Program-made: the position numbers and the translations under genes | The notes under the pieces: model-generated | Told to the model about the DNA's origin: nothing | The model's database searches: none | The model's input: the letters and a program-made list of their open reading frames with translations, nothing else | Part shown: positions 8,276-17,388 of the stretch, one piece after another | Layout: every line of letters begins with the position of its first letter | Position numbering within the stretch: position 1 is the first letter of the stretch | IMG/VR virus record: IMGVR_UViG_3300032334_002567 | Span: 1 to 64,000 of that record | Strand: one strand, 5' to 3' | Source of the DNA: a virus | Length of the DNA: 64,000 nucleotides

Positions 8276-9145
8276 ATGTATAAATTTTTAATTCTAATCT
8301 GCTTATTCTTTGCGGCATCTACAAATGTGAATGGGGTAGATTTTGATGCCCTAGATAAAATGCCAATTCTAGAGGCGTTGCCTACCGAATTAAGAGGGGC
8401 AGCTCCCGTAGAACAGAGAGGAACGGAGTACAGAAAGTTTTTAGCCCCCTCTGTAAAGATAAATGTGGGAAATGGAAGTGGATCAGGAACTATAATATTT
8501 TACGATAAAAAAGAAAATCTTGCATATGTGGCTTCTTGCGGACATTTATGGAATCCAGGTGTCCTAAACGCAGGAGAAGCTCTAAAGAAAAAATTAAAAT
8601 GCAAAGTAATATCATTCTATCAAAATGATAGCAAATTAGAGGAAGTTAAATCCTATGATGCAGATGTAATATTTTACAGTTATATTGATGGACAAGACAC
8701 ATCTTTAGTTGTATTCAAACCAGATTGGGTGCCTACGTATTTTCCTATAGCACCAAAAAACTATACTTATAACATAGGATCTTATTTACATTCATGTGGT
8801 TGTGACCATGGCAGTGAAGTCGCACATTATTCAGTAAAAACTTTAGAACTAAATCAAGACGTAGTTACAACGGAAAATAGTCCTAGACCGGGGAGATCGG
8901 GCGGTGGACTATTAGACGATGAAGGATATTATGTTGGAACTTGCTGGGGAACACAGTATGTGGACGGTAGTGGGAAAGGATTTTTTACACCCTTATCATC
9001 TATTCATAACTTTTGGTCAAAACAAAAAGGGTACGAATTTTTATTAAATCAAAAACCAAACAACATTTTGGCCAAGAATATTCCCATAAAGGACCGAACA
9101 GAAAAACAAAAAACATACACGCCAGACTATATTTTGGTGCCTTAA
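8276..9145 (+). CDS. Secreted trypsin-like serine protease
   Basis: 289 aa with a strong AAGGAGG ribosome binding site. A signal peptide is clear: MYK, a hydrophobic LILICLFFAAS core and a likely cleavage after NVNG (residue ~20). The S1-like triad is visible: H90 in ASCGHLW, D141 in GQDTSLVVF and S208 in PGRSGGGLL. The GTIIF and VGTCWGT strands also fit a chymotrypsin fold. It should be exported from the infected cell or sit in the periplasm. Proteases of this type are rare in phages. Roles in host envelope processing, virion maturation or attack on competing cells are all speculative. It overlaps the methylase gene end by 4 bp (convergent). Confidence 0.8.
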   Translation: MYKFLILICLFFAASTNVNGVDFDALDKMPILEALPTELRGAAPVEQRGTEYRKFLAPSVKINVGNGSGSGTIIFYDKKENLAYVASCGHLWNPGVLNAGEALKKKLKCKVISFYQNDSKLEEVKSYDADVIFYSYIDGQDTSLVVFKPDWVPTYFPIAPKNYTYNIGSYLHSCGCDHGSEVAHYSVKTLELNQDVVTTENSPRPGRSGGGLLDDEGYYVGTCWGTQYVDGSGKGFFTPLSSIHNFWSKQKGYEFLLNQKPNNILAKNIPIKDRTEKQKTYTPDYILVP

Positions 9146-9981
9146 AAGTTTTTTATAATTAACTCTTTGCCTTTTTGTTTGGTAGTGTTCTTACCATTAG
9201 CACTGGAAGTACCGCAATATGTCCATTTCTCTTCAATAATATTAAAACTTTTGTACATTTTACGAATAAAATTATTATTGTCGTAAGAAAGAACAATTTT
9301 ATGCTTAGATTGTTTTATATCTTCGCATAGTTTTTCATGATCCTTTTTTTCAAAGTTTTTTTCATAAAGCCTTGAAGAATTAGGTTGCTGTGTATTACAG
9401 AAATATGGGGGGTCTATATAAACTAAAACGTCTTTACCCTTTTCAAACAAAGGAACCTCATAGCTTTCACAGGTAACTTTTGTATCTTTTATTATTAAAG
9501 CTGCTCTTTCTAATTTATCAGTTTTTACTATATTCCATCCGCTAGGATTAGAGAAGTACATTCTTGATTTCATGCTATAGCGTACTCTACCACCCCATAC
9601 AGTTCGATGTATGAAAAGGTATCGAACTGCTTGATCCATCTCTGCGTCTTGAGAAAACTTATCAAAAGTATCTTTTAACTTAGAACTATAAATTGCCTTG
9701 CCTTTTCTTGCAGGTGCCAATATATCTTTGTTAGAAGCAGGCAATATTTTCTTGCACTTCTGAATGAACTGTTTTGGTCTATCTTTCAATGCTAAGTAGA
9801 CTGACATTAAATGCGGATCAGAGTCGTTTATCCATCTCTTGACATCTATGGGAATGTGGAAAAATATACCGCCTCCACCAACCATAATATCACGAAATTC
9901 GGCATAATTTTGCGGAAAATTAGCAACTATCTTTTCTCTAACAGACTTTCTACTTTTCCCGCCAGGATATCTAAAAATCAA
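9142..9981 (-). CDS. D12-class (Dam-like) DNA adenine N6-methyltransferase
   Basis: 279 aa. It has the FRYPGGKS SAM-binding/N-terminal motif (residues 3-10), a GGGGIFF glycine-rich segment (35-41) and the catalytic motif IV DPPY at 190-193, typical of T4 Dam/DpnM-type enzymes that methylate adenine in a short target such as GATC. It probably protects phage DNA from restriction. No ATG is available at the N-terminus: the frame begins TTG-ATT-TTT-AGA after AGAGGTG, so the start is TTG (9981) or ATT (9978). A second, degenerate paralogue lies at 33597-34346. Confidence 0.9.
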   Translation of the reverse strand: MIFRYPGGKSRKSVREKIVANFPQNYAEFRDIMVGGGGIFFHIPIDVKRWINDSDPHLMSVYLALKDRPKQFIQKCKKILPASNKDILAPARKGKAIYSSKLKDTFDKFSQDAEMDQAVRYLFIHRTVWGGRVRYSMKSRMYFSNPSGWNIVKTDKLERAALIIKDTKVTCESYEVPLFEKGKDVLVYIDPPYFCNTQQPNSSRLYEKNFEKKDHEKLCEDIKQSKHKIVLSYDNNNFIRKMYKSFNIIEEKWTYCGTSSANGKNTTKQKGKELIIKNF

Positions 9982-9992
9982 AAAGCACCTCT

Positions 9993-10769
9993 TTAGGTTA
10001 AACTATAAAAAGGACAAATAGGTCTGTATTCACAACGACGACATTGATCTCCCACCCGACCATAAACATCATTAGGGTGAGTAGAAATTATGTCCTTATA
10101 AGTTTCATGTAGCTCTGTCTGTGCCGAAGTTAAAGACTCTTCAGTAAACTTGGTGGCGACTAAATCAGCTCCATCTAAGTAGAAAAGGGCCGCTTTGATA
10201 TTTTCTGCCTTGGCACCAAATTCAAGTTGCACAACACGAGCATAACACCTCAACTGAATATCTTTTCTTATTGTATTTGAGTTCTTTCTCCAGCGACCTT
10301 TTTTAGTTGTTTTATAGTCTATAATAAAGAACTTATCGCCACGAATTATCAAACGATCCATGACGCCAGTTAAAAAATGATTATTTGGCGGGTCTAAATC
10401 AAAGTGAAAAAGATATTCAACTTTGCCATCAAACCCTATTCGATCATTGAAGTTTTTGATATTGTTAAGATGATCTCTAAATCTATTGCGATATTCTTTT
10501 TCTATTACAGGAGGCGGCTTGCCCTGTTCTACTTCGATTTTCCCAGACAAACAATCGTTAGCAATATCCTGAATTTTTGTTTGACCCTGATTTAAAACAT
10601 AAACTTCTGCAATTTTGTGCACAAGTTTTCCATAAACAAAATAAGGTTGAACAGGTTCATCGGATATTACTTTTAAGTGATATTTAAACCTATATTTTGC
10701 TTGACAATCTCGCCATATTTGCTGACGGGATACAGATATATGTTCACATAATAAATTATCATCTGACAT
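9993..10769 (-). CDS. PD-(D/E)XK nuclease with Fe-S-type cysteines (Cas4/RecB-like)
   Basis: 258 aa. The nuclease core shows H51, D138, the D151-Y-K153 motif and a QxxxY element near 172-176. An N-terminal C22 and the C-terminal triplet C243, C246 and C252 match the four-cysteine 4Fe-4S arrangement of Cas4, AddB and related exonucleases. These act on DNA ends; in large phages they are recombination or host-DNA degradation enzymes. The gene diverges from the TOPRIM primase. No CRISPR array is present, so a Cas4 role in adaptation is not suggested. Confidence 0.85.
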   Translation of the reverse strand: MSDDNLLCEHISVSRQQIWRDCQAKYRFKYHLKVISDEPVQPYFVYGKLVHKIAEVYVLNQGQTKIQDIANDCLSGKIEVEQGKPPPVIEKEYRNRFRDHLNNIKNFNDRIGFDGKVEYLFHFDLDPPNNHFLTGVMDRLIIRGDKFFIIDYKTTKKGRWRKNSNTIRKDIQLRCYARVVQLEFGAKAENIKAALFYLDGADLVATKFTEESLTSAQTELHETYKDIISTHPNDVYGRVGDQCRRCEYRPICPFYSLT

Positions 10770-10776
10770 AAAAAAC

Positions 10777-10805
10777 TTGCCTCAGTTGAATTTATTGAGT
10801 ATATT
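10777..10805 (+). promoter_or_regulatory. Sigma70-like promoter for the primase
   Basis: A TTGCCT -35 element and a TATATT -10 element are separated by exactly 17 bp, 47 bp upstream of the primase ATG. The placement in the divergent gap is right for an early promoter recognised by host RNA polymerase. It is assigned by consensus only. Confidence 0.5.
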
Positions 10806-10851
10806 GCAGCTGTTATTTTACGAGAATATAATTTTCGTTCAAGAGAGAATC

Positions 10852-11910
10852 ATGTCAGTAAACTTTGATAAATTTGAAAGCTGGGCCCGTTTAAAATTCG
10901 GAGAAGATAATGTTGTAGTAAAAGGAAAAGAAATAAGAATCAATTCTATATTTGAGCCGGATGATACTGGTCATCATTTGTGGTGCAATCCAGAAGGTGG
11001 CAAAAAAAAGCACAAATATGGAGTTTTTCATTGCTTTAAAACCGATAATAAAGGGAGCCTTTTAAAGCTTGTTCAAATAGTTGAAAACTGTGATCGTGAA
11101 AGTGCTCTAGATCGAATAAAGGGTAGGACCCCTATCAGAGATCTAGAAAAAAAGCTTGAAGAGATATTTATTCAAGAAGAAGTAGAAATAAAAGAAGTAA
11201 AATCAGATCTTTCACTGCCTCCACAATGCTATTTAATTTCAGAATTAGGAACAAATAATTGGTGGAGAGAAAAAGCAGAAAATTATCTTCTTTCAAGAAA
11301 AATACCAATAGACGGTTTGTACATATGCACCGGGGATAGATATAAAGGAAGAATAGTTATTCCCTACTACGATAAACAAGAAAAATTAATTTATTTCAAC
11401 GGAAGAGCACTTGGAAGTTCTAAATGCAAGTATTTGGGTCCACCAAAAGAAGTTGGAGTTGGCAAAGAAGACGTAGTCTTTATGGCTGGTCGGTGGCCAA
11501 ACTCAGGAGAAACTGTTTATATCTGTGAAGGTGAATTTAATGCTTTGAGCCTTAAAATTGCTGAATTAAATGCTGCGGCTTGTGGTGGAAAAAACATGGG
11601 AGAAAAGCAAGCCATCCTATTGTCTGAGTATAAAGTTGTTTTATGCTTAGACAGAGACAAGGCTGGTAGAGCGGGTACTTTGAAAATGAGCTCTATCATG
11701 ACCTCTATGGAAACAGCAAAAAGCGGTAGTGGAAACAAGCTAATGTTTGTGTTCCCTCCTAAAGACTACAACGACTGGAATGAGTTTTTAGTGAGAAACA
11801 ATCCAGAGTTACTACACCATTATATAATCAAAAATCAAAAAAGCATCGATTACTCTGGGCCGAATGGAACAGCGTGTGACTTTTTTGGCTTTAGCGATAT
11901 ATGGAAGTAA
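10852..11910 (+). CDS. DnaG-type TOPRIM primase
   Basis: 352 aa from ATG 10852; a longer TTG-initiated frame would run through the promoter and is rejected. The N-terminus carries a CHC2-like zinc module (H42, C45, H60, C61 in HLWC...FHC). The TOPRIM domain has the glutamate motif YICEGE (E226) and the DxD motif CLDRD (D267, D269), which coordinate metal for primer synthesis. It is shorter than bacterial DnaG and has no helicase domain. It is followed within 2 bp by another gene on the same strand. A second primase-like protein of a different superfamily lies at 25569. Confidence 0.88.
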   Translation: MSVNFDKFESWARLKFGEDNVVVKGKEIRINSIFEPDDTGHHLWCNPEGGKKKHKYGVFHCFKTDNKGSLLKLVQIVENCDRESALDRIKGRTPIRDLEKKLEEIFIQEEVEIKEVKSDLSLPPQCYLISELGTNNWWREKAENYLLSRKIPIDGLYICTGDRYKGRIVIPYYDKQEKLIYFNGRALGSSKCKYLGPPKEVGVGKEDVVFMAGRWPNSGETVYICEGEFNALSLKIAELNAAACGGKNMGEKQAILLSEYKVVLCLDRDKAGRAGTLKMSSIMTSMETAKSGSGNKLMFVFPPKDYNDWNEFLVRNNPELLHHYIIKNQKSIDYSGPNGTACDFFGFSDIWK

Positions 11911-11912
11911 AA

Positions 11913-12320
11913 ATGAAAACACTAACAGTAAAAAAACTTCAAGGCTTTGTTGGACATGTATGCACAATACTTACAAACTCTGTTTGTAAGAGAGATTTTA
12001 CAGACACTCAATTCCCCGATTTTTTCTTGGGAATAGTAGAAAGCGTAGATGAAGACGGAGTTTTTTCAACACATCCTATTACTGGGTGCAAGAACTTCTA
12101 CTCTTGGCCCCATATTGTTGGGATATTTCAAGAACAGGTAATAGAAGAAACAAATCCAGAATATAAACAAATAGTAGAGGAAGCTAAAAAAGTACCTCAA
12201 CAACAGCAACCGAATATATTTCCCCTAGAAATAGATCCAAAGAAACAAAGTCCTTTTGTTAATCCAGATATGATGGCGGAACTCGCTAAACAAGCAAAAG
12301 AAATTCAAAGGAAAAATTAA
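11913..12320 (+). CDS. Hypothetical protein in the primase operon
   Basis: 135 aa. ATG 11913 is chosen because GGAAG lies 5 nt upstream; an ATG at 11901 overlaps the primase. The first ~80 residues look like a small beta-barrel (VKKLQGFVGHVCTIL...FFLGIVESVDEDGVF). The rest is Pro/Gln-rich and probably disordered. A single-strand-binding or regulatory role beside the primase is possible but unsupported by a recognised motif. It converges with the 929-aa gene, overlapping 4 bp. Confidence 0.6.
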   Translation: MKTLTVKKLQGFVGHVCTILTNSVCKRDFTDTQFPDFFLGIVESVDEDGVFSTHPITGCKNFYSWPHIVGIFQEQVIEETNPEYKQIVEEAKKVPQQQQPNIFPLEIDPKKQSPFVNPDMMAELAKQAKEIQRKN

Positions 12321-15106
12321 CGAAGTTTTTCTTTAAAGTACTTGACTCTTTCGCTTATAGGAAGATCTTTAATATTTTCCCATTCCGTTGCCGGTTCTAT
12401 ATCTCCCGTTGGTTGCTCTGTTGATTGGCCCGTTCTTCTAAACCTTGAAAGAGGAGAAGAAGCTGTATTGGATGGTCTACTCACTGCTCTGGGAAGCGGT
12501 CTTGCTGTTGGAGTCAGCCTAGGGCGTACTCCAGCACGTTCCGCAGGTGGTACAGGAGAAGCTATTGCTGCTGAGGTTCCCTGTACGGTTGCGGGTGCCG
12601 TTGTTGCTGCTGCTTGTGGGGGGGTCGCCGCAAGTCTTTTTAGCTCTTTGTAATCGTCTCTCTCTTTAATATATTTTAATATACTTTGGGCGTCAACATT
12701 TTCGTCTTTCCACGACCTTAATTGAGCATTTATTTCTCTTTCTTTATCTCTCTTAGTAAGCAGTCCGGCAGGTCTTCGTCGTCTTGGATATCTATCTACC
12801 TGAGCTTGCCAAATAGCCCACAGCATTTGTTTTGCTAAATCATAGAATTCATCATTTGCCGCCTCTGCTCTTTGCACGGCTCCCATCAAATTGGTTTGAC
12901 CTCCTGCTTTGGCAGCTAGTTCTTTTAGATAATCTTCAAGTTTTTTATTTTGTTCTTCAGCAGAAAGTTGCGAATCATTTTCTGGATCGGGGCTGCCTTC
13001 AATATCTGTATCTTGGATTTCTCTCTCCGCTGCCTCAATCTCTTTTTCTTTTTCTTCTAGCTCACTAAAAATATCTTGAAAGTTTTTTGCGGTATGCGAC
13101 TGTCCTACTCCTACCCTCGCTGTTCTACCGCTACTTCTTGTGTAGCCAGTTGCAGATGGATCTGATGCTCTGCCTTCTGCGTCTTGTGAGATTGGTACAG
13201 TTGAAGTTGTGTAACCTTGTCGCCTAGTACCTTCTCCCCCCTCTCCCCAAGAAGTTCTAGGAATATTTTGAATAATGTCGGTAGTTCGATCTTTAGCCCA
13301 ATAAACCAAATTATTGTAGCCTGGTTCACCCGGTTCCATTCCTTGTTGACCCCACTTTTTAACTGAGCCAAGGTTGCTCAATAATTGCGTAAAAATAAAA
13401 TTGTGGACATCCAGTAATCTAGATTTTAGTAAATTTCTTAAACGAGCAGGAGCACCACCAGCACATTGTGAGCTGTTCAAACAATATAAAATTCCATAAT
13501 AAAGAGCTGGAATAACTTCGACCGTTCTTCCTGCATAGGATATGTTTTTTTTAGGAAGGTACATTTCCATTATTTTTTGACCACGATCTGTTAGATGATT
13601 TATAAAACTTTGACCTCTAGCATTTTTGTTCAGCGTTGGTGCGAAAGTTCTTATTCCTTCAGTCCCATGAAGCTTGTCATTGGGGTCAGTTGGCATCATA
13701 ACTGGTATTTCTGGTCTTTTTTGTGCACCCCATATTTGTTTTGATTTTTTAAGAGCATCTGCATATTTGGGGTTCGCAACTTTGTTACCTTCTTTGTCTA
13801 TTATCTCTTTTTTTATTGTCTTTAAGTAAGTGGATGGTTTCAATAAAAGCTTGTCATTTTCGTCAAATGGAAGATAAACAATTGGTTTAACTACCTCTCC
13901 GTTTACAATTTTGTACTTTCTTTCTTCTATATCAACTCCATCAACAGGTGGAGCATATAAACCTTCTTCTTCTATCTTACTTTTAAGAACGTTCTCTGCT
14001 GCTTTTTTTGCTTCTTTTTCTTGTTGTTTCGTCAGTTCCGGCACTTTTATTTTGTTTTTATCGCCACTAGCAATAGCAGCACGTTGTAGTTCCTCGTACA
14101 TAGTTTTTTTGATAATTTTCTCTTGTTTTTTTGCCTCTATTTCAAGCAGCCAATCATAAGTTGGATCTTCTAAATATGTGGGTATGCTATTCGAATTGGT
14201 TGAAAGTGTGATTGGTTTCCATGACGCTGAGTGCTCGTCAGGATGTGAGCCAAAATGACCATGTGAACTGTGCTGAAGGTATTTCCTTATGTCGCCAACC
14301 CATTGGCCTGCTCCGACCCAATTTGTTCCTCTTGCCAATTTTCTTGTTTCTCCTCCGGAAATCTGCTCTTTAGGATGAGACAAATCGTATCCATACCTTC
14401 CCACACCAGTATTTTCTGATTCTTCTGTATGGGGTTCACCTTCTGTTCTTTCTAAACGATGATACATTCTATTCAAAAATGGTTTAGCCTTTACTTTGGT
14501 AGTATTAGTATCACTAGTTCTTCCACGTTTACCTGGATGACGAAGAGAAAACTGAACCTCTTCATCTAAGCCTAAAGATTTTAGATTTTCTGTTTGTGGC
14601 TTTATGTATTCAAAAGCTTCATCTTCAGCTATGTGCCTTATTATTTTTAGTTTTTTTCTTTCTATATCACGCTCTCTATCGTTGGTGGCACGTTCACGAT
14701 CAGCAGCATCGGGGCTATCAGGAACTGGGATTGTGGAGCTAATATTTCTGAACTGGCTCTTGGAGTTCATGTCCACAGGTATAGGCCCATGATCAGACTT
14801 TAATCTTTCAATTAATTTTTCAGGTAAATCAGAAGGCGATCCAGTCCTTAAAAAGTTTTCTATTTTTTCTACTAGCCTACCTTCTTGTATCTTACTTTTC
14901 CTAATATCATGAAGTTTTTTTAATGCATCATGAAATAGATCCCATCTCTGGGCGATTGCAGCAGGCCAGAACTGGTGATCAAATTGATTTAGAAAATCTA
15001 AATCATCTTCATCAAAATTAAGTGTGTTCTTTGAAACGTCACCATGATATTCGCCTCTACCCATTTGTGCCATCTCAAGATAAATTTTGTAAGAAATTAA
15101 AGCCAT
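12317..15106 (-). CDS. Large unknown protein (929 aa)
   Basis: The protein starts with SYKIYLE-type residues that weakly resemble the capsid-targeting N-terminus found elsewhere here. It then has a Lys/Glu-rich helical section, a central more globular region (~480-640) and a long Pro/Ala/Arg-rich C-terminal tail. A coiled-coil stretch (SELEEKEKEIEAAEREI) lies near residue 680. The start has AAGGA upstream. Size and composition suggest a virion-internal or structural protein, possibly ejected with DNA, but no family is recognised. The C-terminal tail is less AT-rich than its surroundings. Confidence 0.7.
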   Translation of the reverse strand: MALISYKIYLEMAQMGRGEYHGDVSKNTLNFDEDDLDFLNQFDHQFWPAAIAQRWDLFHDALKKLHDIRKSKIQEGRLVEKIENFLRTGSPSDLPEKLIERLKSDHGPIPVDMNSKSQFRNISSTIPVPDSPDAADRERATNDRERDIERKKLKIIRHIAEDEAFEYIKPQTENLKSLGLDEEVQFSLRHPGKRGRTSDTNTTKVKAKPFLNRMYHRLERTEGEPHTEESENTGVGRYGYDLSHPKEQISGGETRKLARGTNWVGAGQWVGDIRKYLQHSSHGHFGSHPDEHSASWKPITLSTNSNSIPTYLEDPTYDWLLEIEAKKQEKIIKKTMYEELQRAAIASGDKNKIKVPELTKQQEKEAKKAAENVLKSKIEEEGLYAPPVDGVDIEERKYKIVNGEVVKPIVYLPFDENDKLLLKPSTYLKTIKKEIIDKEGNKVANPKYADALKKSKQIWGAQKRPEIPVMMPTDPNDKLHGTEGIRTFAPTLNKNARGQSFINHLTDRGQKIMEMYLPKKNISYAGRTVEVIPALYYGILYCLNSSQCAGGAPARLRNLLKSRLLDVHNFIFTQLLSNLGSVKKWGQQGMEPGEPGYNNLVYWAKDRTTDIIQNIPRTSWGEGGEGTRRQGYTTSTVPISQDAEGRASDPSATGYTRSSGRTARVGVGQSHTAKNFQDIFSELEEKEKEIEAAEREIQDTDIEGSPDPENDSQLSAEEQNKKLEDYLKELAAKAGGQTNLMGAVQRAEAANDEFYDLAKQMLWAIWQAQVDRYPRRRRPAGLLTKRDKEREINAQLRSWKDENVDAQSILKYIKERDDYKELKRLAATPPQAAATTAPATVQGTSAAIASPVPPAERAGVRPRLTPTARPLPRAVSRPSNTASSPLSRFRRTGQSTEQPTGDIEPATEWENIKDLPISERVKYFKEKLR

Positions 15107-15140
15107 AATGTTTTCCTTGTTTGAATTACCTATATATAGT

Positions 15141-16013
15141 ATGAATCAGAATATACTTTATGTACCGAGACCAACAAAAGATGAATATGCACAATTATCA
15201 TGTGCTCAAAATTGTGGTAGTTTAGGGCCAACTGACCCTCTGGAGAGAATAGGACCGAGAAGAAAAAGGCAAAAAGTAAGGGAACAAATAAAGGATTATG
15301 TTCTTACCATGCTAGGAGCACCAGTTTTACCACTAGAATTAGACGATCAACAGGTAGAGAACGCAATAGACTTTGCTTTACAGGTTTTTGAAGATTATGC
15401 TCCAATGGAATATTTCCAATATTACACTTTTTACACAACTCCAGGTCAAAGTGTATACAACCTTCCAGCAGACGTAGGGTTTGTAAGAGATATATCATAT
15501 AAGGAAACTGCTAATTACGCATTTTCTGCCTCTGATTTAGGAGGTGTTATACCTTTAGAATATATGGGTGCCGGTGCTTATGGCTCAGTAGCAGGTGGTA
15601 TTAATCCACAACAACCAGTTTGGGGCAAAATGTCTGACTGGGTTATGTATAAGCAGTACGAAGATATGTACAACAGAATATCTGGGCAACAAGGTGGCTG
15701 GGAGTGGTTAGCGGGCTACAACACAATTAAATTGTATCCAGTACCATATAGAACATACCCTGTGGCTGTAAGATACTTACAAAGAAGACCTGATTTTGGG
15801 ATGGTCACACAGGCTATGCAAGAAGGAGCATTGGCTTTCGCAAAAATAATACTAGGTAGAATTAGAAGTAGGATACAAAATCCTCCGGGTCCAAATGGAG
15901 GAATTCAATTAGACGGCCAGCAAATACTACAAGAAGGCCTTGATGAAAAGAAACAGTGGCAAGAAGATTTAATTACTAGATACGGTGATATACTTGGCCC
16001 AAGAATGATGTAA
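15141..16013 (+). CDS. Virion neck/connector-like structural protein
   Basis: 290 aa from ATG 15141; an in-frame ATG at 15108 is also possible but abuts the divergent gene. Residues ~35-75 (VREQIKDYVLTMLGAPVLPLELDDQQVENAIDFAL in outline) match the helical N-terminal pattern of T4-like neck or adaptor proteins ('IKDY..LGAP....DDDQ...ID.AL'). A strand-rich middle and a long C-terminal helix follow. No good Shine-Dalgarno sequence is seen at either start. The palindromic CTATATATAG at 15130-15139, two bases before the ATG, may be a promoter element serving both directions. Confidence 0.6.
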   Translation: MNQNILYVPRPTKDEYAQLSCAQNCGSLGPTDPLERIGPRRKRQKVREQIKDYVLTMLGAPVLPLELDDQQVENAIDFALQVFEDYAPMEYFQYYTFYTTPGQSVYNLPADVGFVRDISYKETANYAFSASDLGGVIPLEYMGAGAYGSVAGGINPQQPVWGKMSDWVMYKQYEDMYNRISGQQGGWEWLAGYNTIKLYPVPYRTYPVAVRYLQRRPDFGMVTQAMQEGALAFAKIILGRIRSRIQNPPGPNGGIQLDGQQILQEGLDEKKQWQEDLITRYGDILGPRMM

Positions 16014-16033
16014 TTTAAAACTGTGTTTCGAGA

Positions 16034-16041
16034 CATAAATA
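16034..16041 (+). promoter_or_regulatory. Late-promoter-like box CATAAATA
   Basis: CATAAATA matches the T4-like late consensus NATAAATA and lies 29 nt upstream of the ATG of a capsid-targeting-type protein (16071). No separate -35 element is needed for this promoter class. It is assigned by motif and placement only. Confidence 0.45.
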
Positions 16042-16070
16042 AAAAGGCCTACTAAAACGGAAATCTAAAC

Positions 16071-16535
16071 ATGAAAAGCTTTGAAGAGTGGAAACAAATA
16101 AACGAATCTGTTGAAGTATCTAGATACTCTGTAGAGGTCAACTTCAGAACTAACTTGGAAGAAGCTCTAGAAGGTTTCGCCAAAATTACTTTAGGCTACG
16201 TGAGTGCCGCTTTAAAGAAGCATGGATATCATACAAAGCATGTTTTCACAGAAAAGCCCCTAAGGTTATTAGTTTCTTCTAGAAACTGGGATGATGGAGA
16301 ATGGGTTGGTGCTGTTACTTATAACCCACAGTCACATTGCTTTTATCTAAGCAAAGGCTTCTACAACAAAAATCGTAGAAGCATATCAATAGAAAATTCT
16401 CAAAAGTGCGAAGGTAAATCAGCGGCAGAAATAACCAAAGAATTACATAACATGATGCATTCTTTAAAAGACGAACCAAACAAGCATGTAGAAAAATTAA
16501 AACCTGTACCACTAAAAAGAGGTCCCAAAAAATAA
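16071..16535 (+). CDS. Probable internal capsid protein with T4-like targeting N-terminus
   Basis: 154 aa. The N-terminus MKSFEEWKQINE followed by S is close to the T4 internal-protein targeting peptide MKTYQEFIAE, with a candidate prohead-protease site after I-N-E. The mature part (residues ~20-120) is a small alpha/beta domain unlike known internal proteins. The tail is Lys/Pro-rich and basic, which would suit packing against DNA. The enzymatic or anti-host function is unknown. It converges with the next gene. Confidence 0.6.
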   Translation: MKSFEEWKQINESVEVSRYSVEVNFRTNLEEALEGFAKITLGYVSAALKKHGYHTKHVFTEKPLRLLVSSRNWDDGEWVGAVTYNPQSHCFYLSKGFYNKNRRSISIENSQKCEGKSAAEITKELHNMMHSLKDEPNKHVEKLKPVPLKRGPKK

Positions 16536-16536
16536 A

Positions 16537-16764
16537 TTATTTTTGGTTCCATTCTTCATAGTTTCTAGCTTTTCTATTTTCGTAACCAAGTTTGTGTCCA
16601 TCGAAAAAAGCTTGTTTTACAAAACCTAAAAAAGCTTTATCGATACATTCTCCTCTTAGACTAAATTCTCCGTATGGTTCACCCATCCATTCTTTGAATG
16701 CTTCTTCTATTTTTTCGTAGTCTTCATTTAAGTCCAAATTTTTTTCTCCTTTTTTTCTTGCCAT
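16537..16764 (-). CDS. Small hypothetical protein
   Basis: 75 aa, charged, with helical segments and an aromatic-rich end (HKLGYENRKARNYEEWNQK). Its start lies inside the 3' end of the glycosyltransferase gene (37-bp overlap on the same strand), so the two are coupled. No family is recognised. Confidence 0.55.
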   Translation of the reverse strand: MARKKGEKNLDLNEDYEKIEEAFKEWMGEPYGEFSLRGECIDKAFLGFVKQAFFDGHKLGYENRKARNYEEWNQK

Positions 16765-17339
16765 CTAACATTATACAAAATATGGTCTGTCCAGTTGATC
16801 TCTCCACCCTTTTTTTCTATATTAACTAATAAGTCGAAATCTTCATATTGCCCATTATCAAACTTTATATCATTATTTTTTAAGAAATTAATATTCACAG
16901 CAAAGCTTATTCCTACATAAGATGACTTTACTTTTTTTTCAATTGGTAGCACAAAAGAGTTATCTTTGTTGTAAGTCATTCTAAACATATGAACTACTGA
17001 TTTAGAGCTACGTATTTCTTCATATAAAGTTTTAATATATGCATCTTTGAATGTATCATCATCGTCTAAAAAGCAAACCCAGTCTGTTTTTGCCATCTCA
17101 ATAAGATTATTACGAACTTTGCCAGCTTGTCCATGTTGTCCGTCAATTCCCAATTTATCTGGAAAGAAGATATATTCTATTCTTGGATCTTTTGGTAAAG
17201 GAAATTGTATTTTTTCAATAGAGTTAATTCCATCAAAACCAACCAAACATTTCCAATAAAGGTTTGACTGATTAATTAAAGATTTAAGACTATGGAGTAA
17301 TGTAGAGCGACCAATACTTGGAATTATTACTGTTACCAT
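16728..17339 (-). CDS. Family 2 (GT-A) glycosyltransferase
   Basis: 203 aa from ATG 17339; the longer frame upstream crosses the divergent promoter gap. It opens with VTVIIPSIGR, the usual N-terminal beta strand, and carries the metal-binding DDDD stretch in WVCFLDDDDTF near residue 106. GT2 enzymes transfer a sugar from a nucleotide donor. It diverges by 49 bp from a sugar nucleotidyltransferase, suggesting a shared glycan pathway. No membrane segment is present. The acceptor (virion protein, DNA or host glycan) is unknown. Confidence 0.82.
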   Translation of the reverse strand: MVTVIIPSIGRSTLLHSLKSLINQSNLYWKCLVGFDGINSIEKIQFPLPKDPRIEYIFFPDKLGIDGQHGQAGKVRNNLIEMAKTDWVCFLDDDDTFKDAYIKTLYEEIRSSKSVVHMFRMTYNKDNSFVLPIEKKVKSSYVGISFAVNINFLKNNDIKFDNGQYEDFDLLVNIEKKGGEINWTDHILYNVRWQEKKEKKIWT

Positions 17340-17388
17340 TTGATTTATCCAGTTATGCCAAATATAATATAGATAGGTGAAATAAAAA

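Noticed and set aside
9993-10769. Cas4 as part of a CRISPR system
   Set aside because: No repeat-spacer array or other cas gene is seen; phage Cas4/RecB-like nucleases are common on their own.
10777-10851. TTG-initiated extension of the primase
   Set aside because: It overlays the -35/-10 promoter and lacks a Shine-Dalgarno sequence; the ATG at 10852 gives a normal zinc-domain start.
12342-14792. Plus-strand frames opposite the 929-aa gene
   Set aside because: Composition and lack of start signals fit shadows of the minus-strand gene.
16515-16548. AT-rich inverted repeat CCAAAAAATAAATTATTTTTGG as a terminator
   Set aside because: The stem has almost no G-C pairs and no clear U tract, so I do not call it.
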